Assembly (NCBI GenBank): GCA_943372585.1
Contig: CALRZF020000116.1
Span: 1-9,898 of the forward strand
Source: RAM1 sp943372585
GTDB taxonomy: Bacteria > Pseudomonadota > Gammaproteobacteria > Burkholderiales > Burkholderiaceae_C
Length of the DNA stretch: 9,898 nt
Reading direction: 5' to 3'
Part shown: positions 1-6,325 of the stretch, one piece after another
How positions within the stretch are numbered: the stretch's first letter is position 1
Layout: each line of letters opens with the position of its first letter
Program-made: the position numbers and the translations under genes
Notes under the pieces: model-generated
The model's database searches: none
Told to the model about the DNA's origin: nothing
Seen by the model: the letters and a program-made list of their open reading frames with translations, nothing else

Positions 1-1
1 C

Positions 2-289
2 ACGGGCGAGCCGGTGGACGCGCAGCGCGCGCTGGCCCTGGGCATCGTCAACTATGTGGTGCCGCGCGGCGAGCTGGATGCCAAACTCGACTGGCTGCTG
101 GCGCGCACGGTGGACCGTTCGCCTGCGGCGTTGCGCCTGGGAAAGCAGGCTTTCCAGGCGATGCAGGACATGACGCTGGCGCAGGCACAGGAATACGCCC
201 AGGCCATGGTGCCCGTCATGGTCAGCACGGCGGATGCCCGCGAAGGGCTGGCGGCCTTCCAGCAAAAGCGCGCGCCGGCCTGGGGCTGA
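2..289 (+). CDS. Enoyl-CoA hydratase/isomerase family protein, C-terminal part (5' end outside window)
   Basis: Only the last 95 residues are visible; the reading frame is open from base 2 and ends at TGA 287-289. The fragment begins TGEPVDAQRAL and continues ALGIVNYVVP. This matches the crotonase-fold signature found after the catalytic core of enoyl-CoA hydratases, where a helix carrying 'G..idA.eA...GlVn.vvp' precedes the C-terminal trimerisation helices. The tail EGLAAFQQKRAPAWG is the usual 'egl.aF.ekR.P.w.g' ending of this superfamily. Members hydrate or isomerise acyl-CoA thioesters in fatty-acid or aromatic-acid breakdown. The catalytic glutamates and oxyanion-hole residues lie upstream of the window, so hydratase, isomerase and dehydratase subtypes cannot be separated. 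The next gene, radA, begins 34 nt downstream on the same strand with no visible terminator between them. Family assignment is firm, substrate unknown. Confidence 0.9.
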   Translation, partial: TGEPVDAQRALALGIVNYVVPRGELDAKLDWLLARTVDRSPAALRLGKQAFQAMQDMTLAQAQEYAQAMVPVMVSTADAREGLAAFQQKRAPAWG

Positions 290-308
290 GCGCGGCTTCG
301 CCGGCCGC

Positions 309-314
309 TATAGT
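309..314 (+). promoter_or_regulatory. Possible -10 element (TATAGT) for radA
   Basis: TATAGT ends 9 nt before the radA ATG and stands out in GC-rich sequence. With a 17-nt spacer the -35 position would be 286-291 (CTGAGC), only a weak 3/6 match to TTGACA. Initiation about 7 nt after the hexamer would give a nearly leaderless mRNA. This would fit the absence of a clear Shine-Dalgarno sequence before the ATG. It is a motif match only. Confidence 0.35.
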
Positions 315-323
315 CAGCGGCAC

Positions 324-1700
324 ATGGCCAAAGAAAAAACAAGCTTCGTCTGCACCGACTGCGGCGGCGCCAGCCCGCGCTGGATGGGCCAGTGCCCGCA
401 CTGCCAGGCCTGGAACACGCTGGTAGAAACGGTGGCCGAAAGCGCTACGCCCGCGAAGAACCGTTTTGCGTCACTGGCCAAAACCGCCGCGGTCGCCACA
501 CTGGCAGACATCGAGGCCAGCGACGTGGCGCGAACCCCCACCGGCATTGGCGAACTGGACCGCGTGCTGGGCGGCGGCATTGTGGAAGGCGGCGTGGTGC
601 TGATCGGCGGGGACCCGGGCATCGGAAAATCCACGTTGCTGCTGCAGGCGCTGGACGCACTGCAGCGCACCGGCGTGCCCACGCTGTACATCACGGGTGA
701 GGAAAGCGGCGCGCAAGTGGCGCTGCGTTCGCGCCGGCTGGGGCTGGACAACAGCCAGGTCAAAGTGCTGGCCGAAATCCAGCTGGAGAAGATGCTGGCC
801 ACGCTGGCCGCCACCAAGCCTGCCGTGGCCGTGATCGACTCCATCCAGACCGTGTATTCAGAGCAGCTCACCAGCGCCCCCGGTTCGGTGGCCCAGGTGC
901 GTGAATGCGCCGCCCACCTGACGCGTGCCGCCAAATACAGCGGCACCTGCATCGTGCTGGTGGGCCACGTGACCAAAGAGGGCGCGCTTGCCGGCCCCCG
1001 CGTGCTGGAGCACATGGTGGACACGGTGCTGTACTTTGAAGGTGACACGCACAGCAGCTTTCGCCTGGTGCGCGCCATCAAGAACCGCTTTGGCGCGGTC
1101 AATGAGATCGGCGTGTTCGCCATGACCGAAAAGGGGCTCAAGGGCGTGTCCAACCCCAGTGCCATCTTTTTGAGCCAGCATGCCGAGCCTGTGCCCGGCA
1201 GCTGCGTGATGGTCACGCTGGAGGGCACACGCCCGCTTCTGGTGGAAATCCAGGCGCTGGTGGACAGTGGCGGCCCGAGCCCCCGGCGGCTGAGTGTGGG
1301 CCTGGACCGCGACCGCCTGGCCATGCTGCTGGCCGTGCTGCACCGCCATGCGGGCGTCGCCTGCATGGACCAGGACGTATTTGTGAATGCCGTAGGCGGC
1401 GTGCGCATCAGCGAGCCCGCGGCTGACCTGGCCGTGATGCTGGCCATCACCTCCAGTTTGCGCGGCAAGCCGCTGCCCAAGGGTTTCATCGCGTTTGGCG
1501 AGGTCGGCCTGGCTGGCGAGGTGCGCCCCGCACCGCGCGGCCAGGAGCGCCTGAAAGAGGCCGCCAAGCTGGGCTTCAGCGTGGCCATCGTGCCGAAAGC
1601 CAACGCGCCCAAAAAGGGCAGCAAGGACATCGAGGGCCTGACCATCCATGCCGTGGAGCGGGTGGACGAGGCCATGGAGATCGTGCGCGGCTTGGGGTAG
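324..1700 (+). CDS. radA: DNA repair protein RadA
   Basis: 458 residues, the usual RadA length. RadA is a RecA-like ATPase that promotes branch migration of recombination intermediates in the cytoplasm. The domain order is complete. An N-terminal C4 zinc finger has C10, C13, C24 and C27. A RecA-type ATPase core has Walker A GGDPGIGKST at residues 95-104 (K102) and a Walker B strand ending at D172 (VAVIDS). The RadA-specific KNRFG motif is at 253-257. A Lon-protease-like C-terminal domain follows from about residue 280 (PSPRRLSVGLDRDRLAMLLA onward). The ATG at 324 is chosen because MAKEKTSFVCTDCG is the canonical RadA N-terminus; the frame is open further upstream, but those residues overlap the preceding gene and do not belong. 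A small membrane-protein gene follows after 36 nt. Nothing is missing or truncated. Confidence 0.98.
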   Translation: MAKEKTSFVCTDCGGASPRWMGQCPHCQAWNTLVETVAESATPAKNRFASLAKTAAVATLADIEASDVARTPTGIGELDRVLGGGIVEGGVVLIGGDPGIGKSTLLLQALDALQRTGVPTLYITGEESGAQVALRSRRLGLDNSQVKVLAEIQLEKMLATLAATKPAVAVIDSIQTVYSEQLTSAPGSVAQVRECAAHLTRAAKYSGTCIVLVGHVTKEGALAGPRVLEHMVDTVLYFEGDTHSSFRLVRAIKNRFGAVNEIGVFAMTEKGLKGVSNPSAIFLSQHAEPVPGSCVMVTLEGTRPLLVEIQALVDSGGPSPRRLSVGLDRDRLAMLLAVLHRHAGVACMDQDVFVNAVGGVRISEPAADLAVMLAITSSLRGKPLPKGFIAFGEVGLAGEVRPAPRGQERLKEAAKLGFSVAIVPKANAPKKGSKDIEGLTIHAVERVDEAMEIVRGLG

Positions 1701-1736
1701 CCGGGCCGCAGAAGCGTCCATAGGACAATACCGCCC

Positions 1737-2132
1737 ATGAATTTTCAGAAAATTTTGGTGCCCATCGGGGGCGTGGTGCTGGTGGCGCTGGCCTACCGCG
1801 GTTTTGGCTGGGCGGGCGTGGCGGTGGCCACCGGCGGCATCGTGATGTGGGTGCTGCTGAACTTCACGCGCATGGTCACGGTGCTCAAGCGCGCAGCCGA
1901 CCGGCCCGTGGGCCATGTGGCCAGCGCCGTGATGCTCAACGCCAAACTCCAGCCCGGCATGACGCTCTTGCACGTGGTGGCCATGACCCGCTCGCTGGGC
2001 GAGCTGCGTTCACCCAAGGACGAGCAGCCCGAGGTCTACCGCTGGACCGACGCGGGCGAATCCCGCGTGACGGTGGAGTTCCTCAATGGCAAGGTGGTCA
2101 AGTGGGAGATGTTCCGCCCCCCCGCGCCGTAA
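1737..2132 (+). CDS. Small membrane protein of unknown function, possible BamE-like C-terminal fold
   Basis: 131 residues; I do not recognise a named family. Residues about 5-21 and 25-42 are hydrophobic (KILVPIGGVVLVALAY, then AGVAVATGGIVMWVLLNF) and form either two short membrane helices or a hairpin. The rest is soluble: a basic stretch (RMVTVLKRAADRP), then PGMTLLHVVAMTRSLGE and, near the end, YRWTDAGESRVTVEFLNGKVVKWE. The pattern 'pGMt...v...lG ... Y.W.d.....v.F.nGkVv' resembles the SmpA/OmlA (BamE) fold, but there is no lipobox and the resemblance is my inference. The ATG at 1737 starts the hydrophobic segment; the upstream spacer contains ACAATA but no strong Shine-Dalgarno. It lies 36 nt after radA and 43 nt before ilvE, probably transcribed with radA. 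The coding call is firm, the function unknown. Confidence 0.8.
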   Translation: MNFQKILVPIGGVVLVALAYRGFGWAGVAVATGGIVMWVLLNFTRMVTVLKRAADRPVGHVASAVMLNAKLQPGMTLLHVVAMTRSLGELRSPKDEQPEVYRWTDAGESRVTVEFLNGKVVKWEMFRPPAP

Positions 2133-2135
2133 AAT
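2130..2135 (+). promoter_or_regulatory. Possible -10 element (TAAAAT) for ilvE
   Basis: TAAAAT overlaps the stop codon of the preceding gene and sits about 40 nt before the ilvE ATG. It would give a leader of roughly 34 nt that includes the AAAGGA ribosome-binding site at 2163-2168. No convincing -35 hexamer is seen 16-18 nt upstream, so this is suggestive only. It would mark the start of the ilvE-zinc finger-waaF unit. Confidence 0.3.
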
Positions 2136-2175
2136 CACGGGCTTTGCACACCTTCGAACTCCAAAGGACATCCCC

Positions 2176-3111
2176 ATGAGCGCAATCCCCTCCATGGCCG
2201 ACCGCGACGGCAAGATCTGGATGGACGGCCAGATGGTTGACTGGCGCGACGCCAAGATCCACGTGCTGACCCACACCCTGCACTACGGCTGCGGCGCTTT
2301 TGAGGGCGTGCGCGCGTACAAGACGGCCGACGGCACAGCCATCTTCCGCCTGCAGGAGCACACCGACCGCCTGTTCAACAGCGCAAAAATCCTGCGCATG
2401 ACCATTCCCTTCACCAAGGACCAGGTCAATGAAGCCCAGCGTGCGGTGGTACGTGAAAACAATCTCGAATCCGGCTACCTGCGCCCGCTGACCTGGATCG
2501 GCTCGCAAAAGCTGGGCGTGTCACCCAAGGGCAACCAGATCCACCTGATGGTCGCGGCCTGGGCCTGGGGCGCCTACCTCGGTGAAGAGGGCATGAAGCG
2601 CGGCATCCGCGTCAAGACCTCCAGCTACACCCGCCACCACGTCAACATCACCATGACGCAGGCCAAGGCGGTCAGCAACTACACCAACTCCATCCTGGCC
2701 AACATGGAAGCGCTGGACGACGGCTACGACGAAGCCCTGCTGCTGGACAGCAGCGGTTTCGTGAGTGAAGGCGCCGGCGAAAACATCTTCGTCATCAAGG
2801 GCGGCGTGATCTACACGCCCGACCTGTCGGCCGGTGCCCTGAACGGCATCACGCGCAACACCGTGTTCCACATCGCCAAGGACTTGGGCCTGGAGATCGT
2901 GCAAAAGCGCATCACGCGCGACGAGGTCTACATCGCTGACGAGGCTTTCTTCACCGGCACGGCTGCCGAAGTGACGCCGATCCGTGAGCTGGACCGCATC
3001 GAGCTGGGCGCCGGTTCGCGCGGGCCCATCACCGAAAAAATCCAGACGGCGTTCTTTGACATCGTGAACGGCCGCAACCCGAAATACAGCCACTGGCTGA
3101 CGAAGGTCTGA
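2176..3111 (+). CDS. ilvE: Branched-chain amino acid aminotransferase IlvE
   Basis: 311 residues, typical for class IV (D-amino-acid-transaminase fold) PLP aminotransferases. It catalyses the last step of valine, leucine and isoleucine synthesis and the first step of their breakdown, exchanging the amino group with glutamate/2-oxoglutarate in the cytoplasm. The N-terminus has IWMDGQMVDWRDAKIHVLTH and then LHYGCGAFEGVRAY, the IlvE substrate-loop signature. The PLP lysine is K164 in QAKAVSNYTNS. The conserved acid E198 lies in SEGAGENIF, and the late motif FFTGTAAEVTPI is present. The ATG at 2176 is preceded by AAAGGA (2163-2168) with 7-nt spacing and begins where IlvE proteins normally begin; upstream in-frame codons overlap the previous gene. 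The zinc-finger gene starts 2 nt after its TGA, indicating translational coupling. Confidence 0.97.
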   Translation: MSAIPSMADRDGKIWMDGQMVDWRDAKIHVLTHTLHYGCGAFEGVRAYKTADGTAIFRLQEHTDRLFNSAKILRMTIPFTKDQVNEAQRAVVRENNLESGYLRPLTWIGSQKLGVSPKGNQIHLMVAAWAWGAYLGEEGMKRGIRVKTSSYTRHHVNITMTQAKAVSNYTNSILANMEALDDGYDEALLLDSSGFVSEGAGENIFVIKGGVIYTPDLSAGALNGITRNTVFHIAKDLGLEIVQKRITRDEVYIADEAFFTGTAAEVTPIRELDRIELGAGSRGPITEKIQTAFFDIVNGRNPKYSHWLTKV

Positions 3112-3113
3112 AC

Positions 3114-3320
3114 ATGAGCAATGCCGCGATTGAACTGCTGGCCAAGGACCTGAACCACCAGGGCGGCGTGTTCTGCCCCAGCCCCAAGGCCGACATGAAG
3201 ATCTGGAACACCCACCCCAAGGTGTACCTGGACGTGGCCCGCACGGGCGAAGCCAAGTGCCCGTACTGCGGCACGGTGTACAAGCTCAAGGCCGGCGAGC
3301 ACGTCGGTGGCCACCACTGA
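3114..3320 (+). CDS. CHCC-type zinc-finger domain protein
   Basis: 68 residues. The core FCPSP...HPKVYLD...CPYCGTVYKL carries C21, H34, C49 and C52, the four ligands of the zf-CHCC family. That family is related to the C-terminal zinc site of the mitochondrial complex I subunit NDUFS6. Short stand-alone versions are common in proteobacteria and their role is not settled. The tail KAGEHVGGHH is His-rich. The ATG lies 2 nt after the ilvE stop, with GAAGG (3102-3106) as ribosome-binding site inside ilvE. The last 14 nt, including the TGA, overlap the start of waaF in another frame, so the three genes form a tightly packed unit. From memory, this ilvE-zinc finger-waaF order recurs in Burkholderiales. 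Confidence 0.93.
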   Translation: MSNAAIELLAKDLNHQGGVFCPSPKADMKIWNTHPKVYLDVARTGEAKCPYCGTVYKLKAGEHVGGHH

Positions 3321-4296
3321 CAGCCTCATCATCGCGCCCCAGTGGATCGGGGACGCGGTGATGACTGAGCCGTTGCTGCGCCGCCTGCGCTCGCGCGGCG
3401 AGCGGCTCACTGTCGGAGCACTGCCCTGGGTGGCGCCGGTGTACCGTGCCATGCCGCAGGTGGCCGATGTCATTGACTTTCCGTTCCAGCACGGCGGCCT
3501 GCAGCTCAAGGCGCGCCGCGCCATTGCGCGGCAGATCGCGGGCCGTTTCAGCACCGCCTATGTGCTGCCCAATTCACTGAAAAGCGCGCTGCTGCCACTG
3601 CTGGCGGGCATACCCAAACGCGTGGGTTACCTGGGCGAGGCGCGTGTGGGCCTGTTGACCCACCGCCTGAAAAACCCGAAAAACAAGCCGCCCATGGTGG
3701 CTTTCTATTCGGCGCTTAGCGGGGAGTCGGGCCTGGAAGCCGACCGCCCGAGCCTTCAGTTGCCGGCCGCAGAAGTCGATGCTGCGTTGAATGCACTGGG
3801 CCTGCAGCCCGGCGGCTACGCCGTGTTTGCACCAGGCGCCGAATTCGGCCCCGCCAAGCGCTGGCCTGCCGCCCACTTTGCGGCCGTGGCGCGCGGACTG
3901 GATGTGCCCGTGCTGCTGCTGGGCTCGGGTAAAGAAGCCGCGATGTGCGAAGAGATCTCCGCAGCCGCCCCTGGGCGCTGCACCAACCTGGCAGGCAAGA
4001 CGACGCTGCTGCAGGCGCTGGTCGCGATCAGCGCCGCAAAACACGTGGTCAGCAACGACTCGGGCCTGATGCATGTGGCCGCTGCCTTCGGCGTGCATCA
4101 GGTGGCGGTGTTCGGCTCGTCCAGCCCGCTGCACACGCCGCCGCTGAATGACCGCGCCACCGTGCTCTGGCTCAAGAGCGACCCGGCGTACCAACCCCCG
4201 CTGGACTGCGCACCGTGCTTTGAGCGCGAATGCCCGCTGGGCCACACACGCTGCCTGAACGACATCGACGCGGGCCGCGTGCTGGCCCATCTCTAA
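3307..4296 (+). CDS. waaF: ADP-heptose:LPS heptosyltransferase II (WaaF)
   Basis: 329 residues, glycosyltransferase family 9. WaaF adds the second L-glycero-D-manno-heptose to the LPS inner core on the cytoplasmic face of the inner membrane, using ADP-heptose. The N-terminal motif APQWIGDAV (D16) is the GT9 acceptor-side signature. The donor site shows FAPGAEFGPAKRWP (K184) and NDSGLMHVAAAFG (D251, H256). Near the C-terminus there is a cysteine cluster, C301, C304, C309 and C316. The start must precede WIGDAV; the only suitable codon is GTG 3307, giving (M)ATTDSLIIAPQW and overlapping the zinc-finger gene by 14 nt. A weak GGCGAG at 3294-3299 may be the ribosome-binding site, so expression probably depends on coupling. 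Heptosyltransferase I (WaaC) is a paralogue, but the QWIGDAV...EPLLRRL start fits WaaF better. Confidence 0.95.
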   Translation: MATTDSLIIAPQWIGDAVMTEPLLRRLRSRGERLTVGALPWVAPVYRAMPQVADVIDFPFQHGGLQLKARRAIARQIAGRFSTAYVLPNSLKSALLPLLAGIPKRVGYLGEARVGLLTHRLKNPKNKPPMVAFYSALSGESGLEADRPSLQLPAAEVDAALNALGLQPGGYAVFAPGAEFGPAKRWPAAHFAAVARGLDVPVLLLGSGKEAAMCEEISAAAPGRCTNLAGKTTLLQALVAISAAKHVVSNDSGLMHVAAAFGVHQVAVFGSSSPLHTPPLNDRATVLWLKSDPAYQPPLDCAPCFERECPLGHTRCLNDIDAGRVLAHL

Positions 4297-4312
4297 CCCC
4301 CGAGGACACGCC

Positions 4313-4873
4313 ATGACGAACCGCCTGCCCCTGCCCGATGCCGCCGCCATGACCGACGCCCAGCGCGCCGCCGCCGACGCACTGATCGCCGGCCCGCGCA
4401 AGGGTGTTTACGGCCCGTTCCTGCCGCTGATGCGCAGCCCCGTGCTGCTGGAGCGCGTGGCCAGCGTGGGTGAGTACCTGCGCTTTGACAGCGTGCTGGA
4501 CGCGCGCGTGCGTGAGCTGGCGACCTGCGCTGCATCGCGCCACGTGAGCAACCAGTTTGAATGGCACATGCATGCGCCGCTGGCCGTCAAGGCGGGCGTG
4601 AATCCTGGCGCCATTGAGGCACTGCGCGTGGGTGCGCGGCCGCAGGGGCTGGCGCCCGATGAGCAGGCGGCAATGGATCTGGCCGACGAGCTGCTGCGCA
4701 CCCATGGCGTCAGCGAGCCCACCTGGCAGGCGGGCGTGGCCGCGTTTGGCGAGCAGGGCGTGGTGGAGCTGACCACGCTGGTGGGCTATTTTGTGATGGT
4801 GTCCTGGCTCATGAATGCAGCCCACACGCCCGCTGGTGCCCAGGGCGCTGCGCTGGAGCCGTTCCCGCAGTAG
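4313..4873 (+). CDS. Carboxymuconolactone decarboxylase (CMD/AhpD-like) family protein
   Basis: 186 residues. The helical core RVRELATCAASRHVSNQFEWHMHAPLAVKAGV contains the family pattern of an acid (E68), then E83-W84 and a histidine (H87), followed by a second helix pair rich in small residues. The CxxC pair of AhpD peroxiredoxin reductases is absent; only C72 is present. An AhpD-type disulfide reductase is therefore unlikely, and the protein belongs with the non-redox CMD-like proteins seen in aromatic or halogenated-compound catabolism and in many orphan contexts. The substrate is unknown. The start is supported by GAGGA (4302-4306), 6 nt before the ATG. It lies 16 nt after waaF and may be read through from it. 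A hairpin follows 20 nt after the stop, but its U-tract side faces the other strand. Confidence 0.88.
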   Translation: MTNRLPLPDAAAMTDAQRAAADALIAGPRKGVYGPFLPLMRSPVLLERVASVGEYLRFDSVLDARVRELATCAASRHVSNQFEWHMHAPLAVKAGVNPGAIEALRVGARPQGLAPDEQAAMDLADELLRTHGVSEPTWQAGVAAFGEQGVVELTTLVGYFVMVSWLMNAAHTPAGAQGAALEPFPQ

Positions 4874-4883
4874 CCACAGCCCC

Positions 4884-4913
4884 AAAAAAAAACAGCCACC
4901 TTGCGGTGGCTGT
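4884..4913 (-). terminator. Rho-independent terminator for - strand transcription
   Basis: ACAGCCACC (4892-4900), loop TTGC (4901-4904) and GGTGGCTGT (4905-4913) form a perfect 9-bp GC-rich stem. On the - strand the stem is followed by nine T residues (read as A at 4884-4892, partly shared with the stem). On the + strand no T-run follows, so it is not a good terminator for the upstream + strand gene. It would end transcripts of the two-component operon, about 216 nt after the kinase stop, or of an RNA encoded in the gap. Confidence 0.8.
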
Positions 4914-5000
4914 GAAAGTCCTTGGAAGGACGTCGTTGGGAGACTGTTAAATCCGGTTGGGTTATTAACCTTGTTTGTCTGTGACAGCAGATGGATGAAC

Positions 5001-5072
5001 TTTAGACGCCTGCTGCGGTTTGCGCATCCTCCATTTAGGGGAGGAAATCACGGAAAACCGCGCAGGCGCGTC
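5001..5072. repeat. Strong imperfect inverted repeat / nested hairpin in the convergent gap
   Basis: CGCCTGC (5007-5013), one bulged T, and GCGGTTT (5015-5021) pair with AAACCGC (5055-5061) and GCAGGCG (5062-5068), giving 14 pairs with a single bulge. Inside it, TCCTCC (5027-5032) pairs with GGAGGA (5040-5045) around a 7-nt loop. The flanks TTTAGACG and CGTCAAAA extend the symmetry imperfectly. It lies between two convergent genes and upstream, in the - strand sense, of the terminator at 4884-4913. I read it as a structured 3' untranslated region or small-RNA domain of the - strand transcript. A small mobile or repetitive palindromic element is the alternative. The rest of the gap (4914-5000 and 5073-5128) shows only a short GTCCTT/AAGGAC palindrome at 4918-4931 and no credible gene. 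Confidence 0.65.
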
Positions 5073-5128
5073 AAAACTGTGTGAAATTCTGCGCGCTCGC
5101 TGGCGCGAAAAAACTTTATTACAGGCGT

Positions 5129-6325
5129 TTACATCTGGTTGCACGGCAGCGTGACGGTGAACTGGGCACCGCCGCCTTGGGCATCTTCACAGCGCACATT
5201 GCCGCCATGGCGCTGGGCAATCGACTTGACCAGCGCCAGTCCCAGGCCGACCCCGCCCTCGCGTTCGCTGGCACCGGGCAGGCGGTAAAACGGCTCAAAG
5301 ATGCGTTCACGCTCGGCCGGCGGGACGCCGGGGCCGCGGTCGCTCACACGCAGCACGGCGTTCGTGCCTTCGCGGCGCACGCTCACGCGGACCTCTCCGT
5401 CGGCATAGCGGCGCGCGTTTTCCAGCAGGTTACGGATCAGCCGGCGCAGCAGGCGCGGCACGCCGGGCAGCACGACCCCGGCGTCGGCGGCGGCCACGTC
5501 CAGCTCGGCGTCGCTGCGCGCGCATTCTTCCGCGGCCAGGCCGGTCAGGTCGACCTGCTCAATGGTGCCCATGTCGGTCTCGCGGGCGTCCAGCCGGCTG
5601 GACAGCAAAATCTCGTCAATCAGCTGGTCCAGCTCGGCAATGTTGCGCGAGATCTCTTCGCGAAACGCCGGGCTGGGTTGCGTGCCCATGCCCATCAGCT
5701 CCAGCCCCATGCGGATGCGCGCCAGCGGCGAGCGCAGCTCGTGCGATGCATTGGCCAGCAGCGACTTGTGCGTCTGCACCAGCGTCTGCACGCGCTCGGC
5801 GGCCTGGTTGAAGCGCCGGGCCAGGAAGGCGATTTCGTCATTGCCCTCTTCGTTCACGCGCGCGCCCAGGTCGCCTTCGCCCCAGCGCTCCACACCGCCG
5901 CGCAGGTGCTCCAGCCGCTTGGTCAGCCGCCGCACGATGGGGTAGGTGCCCACAGCCACCGCAATGGCCACGATGCCCATGAGCCACAGCAGCCCGGCCG
6001 GTCCGCTGAACCAGGGGCGCGGCGGCGGCGCCTCGCCCGGTCGGCGCGGGCGCGGCGGGATGTGCACGAACATCTGCTTGCCGTCGGCCATCTGCACCTG
6101 GAACTCAATGCCGCGCCCGGGGATGCGCACGGGCGGCGCATTGGCCTGGCCTACCACCTGGCCGGCCTCGTCGCGCAGAAAGATTTCGCGCGCGGTCGGC
6201 GGATCGGCGTTGATGCTCCACAGCCAGCCAAACACCAGCGTCAGCACCGCCACGGCCAGCACCACCGCCCTCCAGATGCGCAGGTCCAGGGGAATGCCCA
6301 GCGGGCGCCAACGGAAGGCGGGCAT
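5129..6325 (-). CDS. Two-component sensor histidine kinase, CpxA/RstB-like architecture
   Basis: 398 residues, inner-membrane sensor kinase. TM1 spans about residues 17-38 and TM2 about 109-131. They bracket a short periplasmic segment of about 70 residues whose second half is proline/arginine-rich (PPRPRRPGEAPPPRP, 90-104). A HAMP linker follows (about 132-185, with the EGDLGARV and NDEIAFLARRFN elements). The dimerisation domain carries the phospho-accepting H195 in ASHELRSP. The ATPase domain has the N-box N303 (NLLENARRY), G1 D329-R-G-P-G, the F-box FEPFYR (344-348) and G2 GVGLGLAL (358-365). All catalytic elements are present. The ATG follows the regulator's TAG directly (TAGATG), with no strong ribosome-binding site, implying reinitiation coupling. 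The sensory segment is much shorter than that of enterobacterial CpxA, so the signal may differ. The family is certain, the CpxA identity tentative. Confidence 0.93.
   Translation of the reverse strand: MPAFRWRPLGIPLDLRIWRAVVLAVAVLTLVFGWLWSINADPPTAREIFLRDEAGQVVGQANAPPVRIPGRGIEFQVQMADGKQMFVHIPPRPRRPGEAPPPRPWFSGPAGLLWLMGIVAIAVAVGTYPIVRRLTKRLEHLRGGVERWGEGDLGARVNEEGNDEIAFLARRFNQAAERVQTLVQTHKSLLANASHELRSPLARIRMGLELMGMGTQPSPAFREEISRNIAELDQLIDEILLSSRLDARETDMGTIEQVDLTGLAAEECARSDAELDVAAADAGVVLPGVPRLLRRLIRNLLENARRYADGEVRVSVRREGTNAVLRVSDRGPGVPPAERERIFEPFYRLPGASEREGGVGLGLALVKSIAQRHGGNVRCEDAQGGGAQFTVTLPCNQM

Noticed and set aside
234..323. Upstream start for radA
   Set aside because: The extra 30 residues overlap the hydratase gene and precede the standard RadA N-terminus.
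314..1738. 474-codon - strand open frame opposite radA
   Set aside because: Ser/Thr/Arg-rich product with no recognisable motif; a shadow of the radA codon bias.
858..1973. 371-codon - strand open frame spanning the radA end and the next gene
   Set aside because: His/Gln/Ala-rich shadow sequence that crosses two real genes on the other strand.
2086..2175. Upstream start for ilvE
   Set aside because: Overlaps the preceding gene; ATG 2176 has a good AAAGGA site and the normal IlvE N-terminus.
4892..4913. Hairpin as a terminator for the + strand CMD-family gene
   Set aside because: No T-run follows the stem on the + strand; only the - strand orientation meets the criteria.
4815..5084. + strand open frame of 89 codons covering the convergent gap
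   Set aside because: Starts inside the CMD-family gene without a ribosome-binding site, runs through the terminator and hairpin, and encodes no recognisable protein.
5092..5113. GC-rich hairpin CGCGC/GCGCG next to a run of A, considered as a terminator of the kinase gene
   Set aside because: On the - strand the T-run comes before the hairpin, not after it, and on the + strand it is followed by A rather than T, so it fits neither direction.
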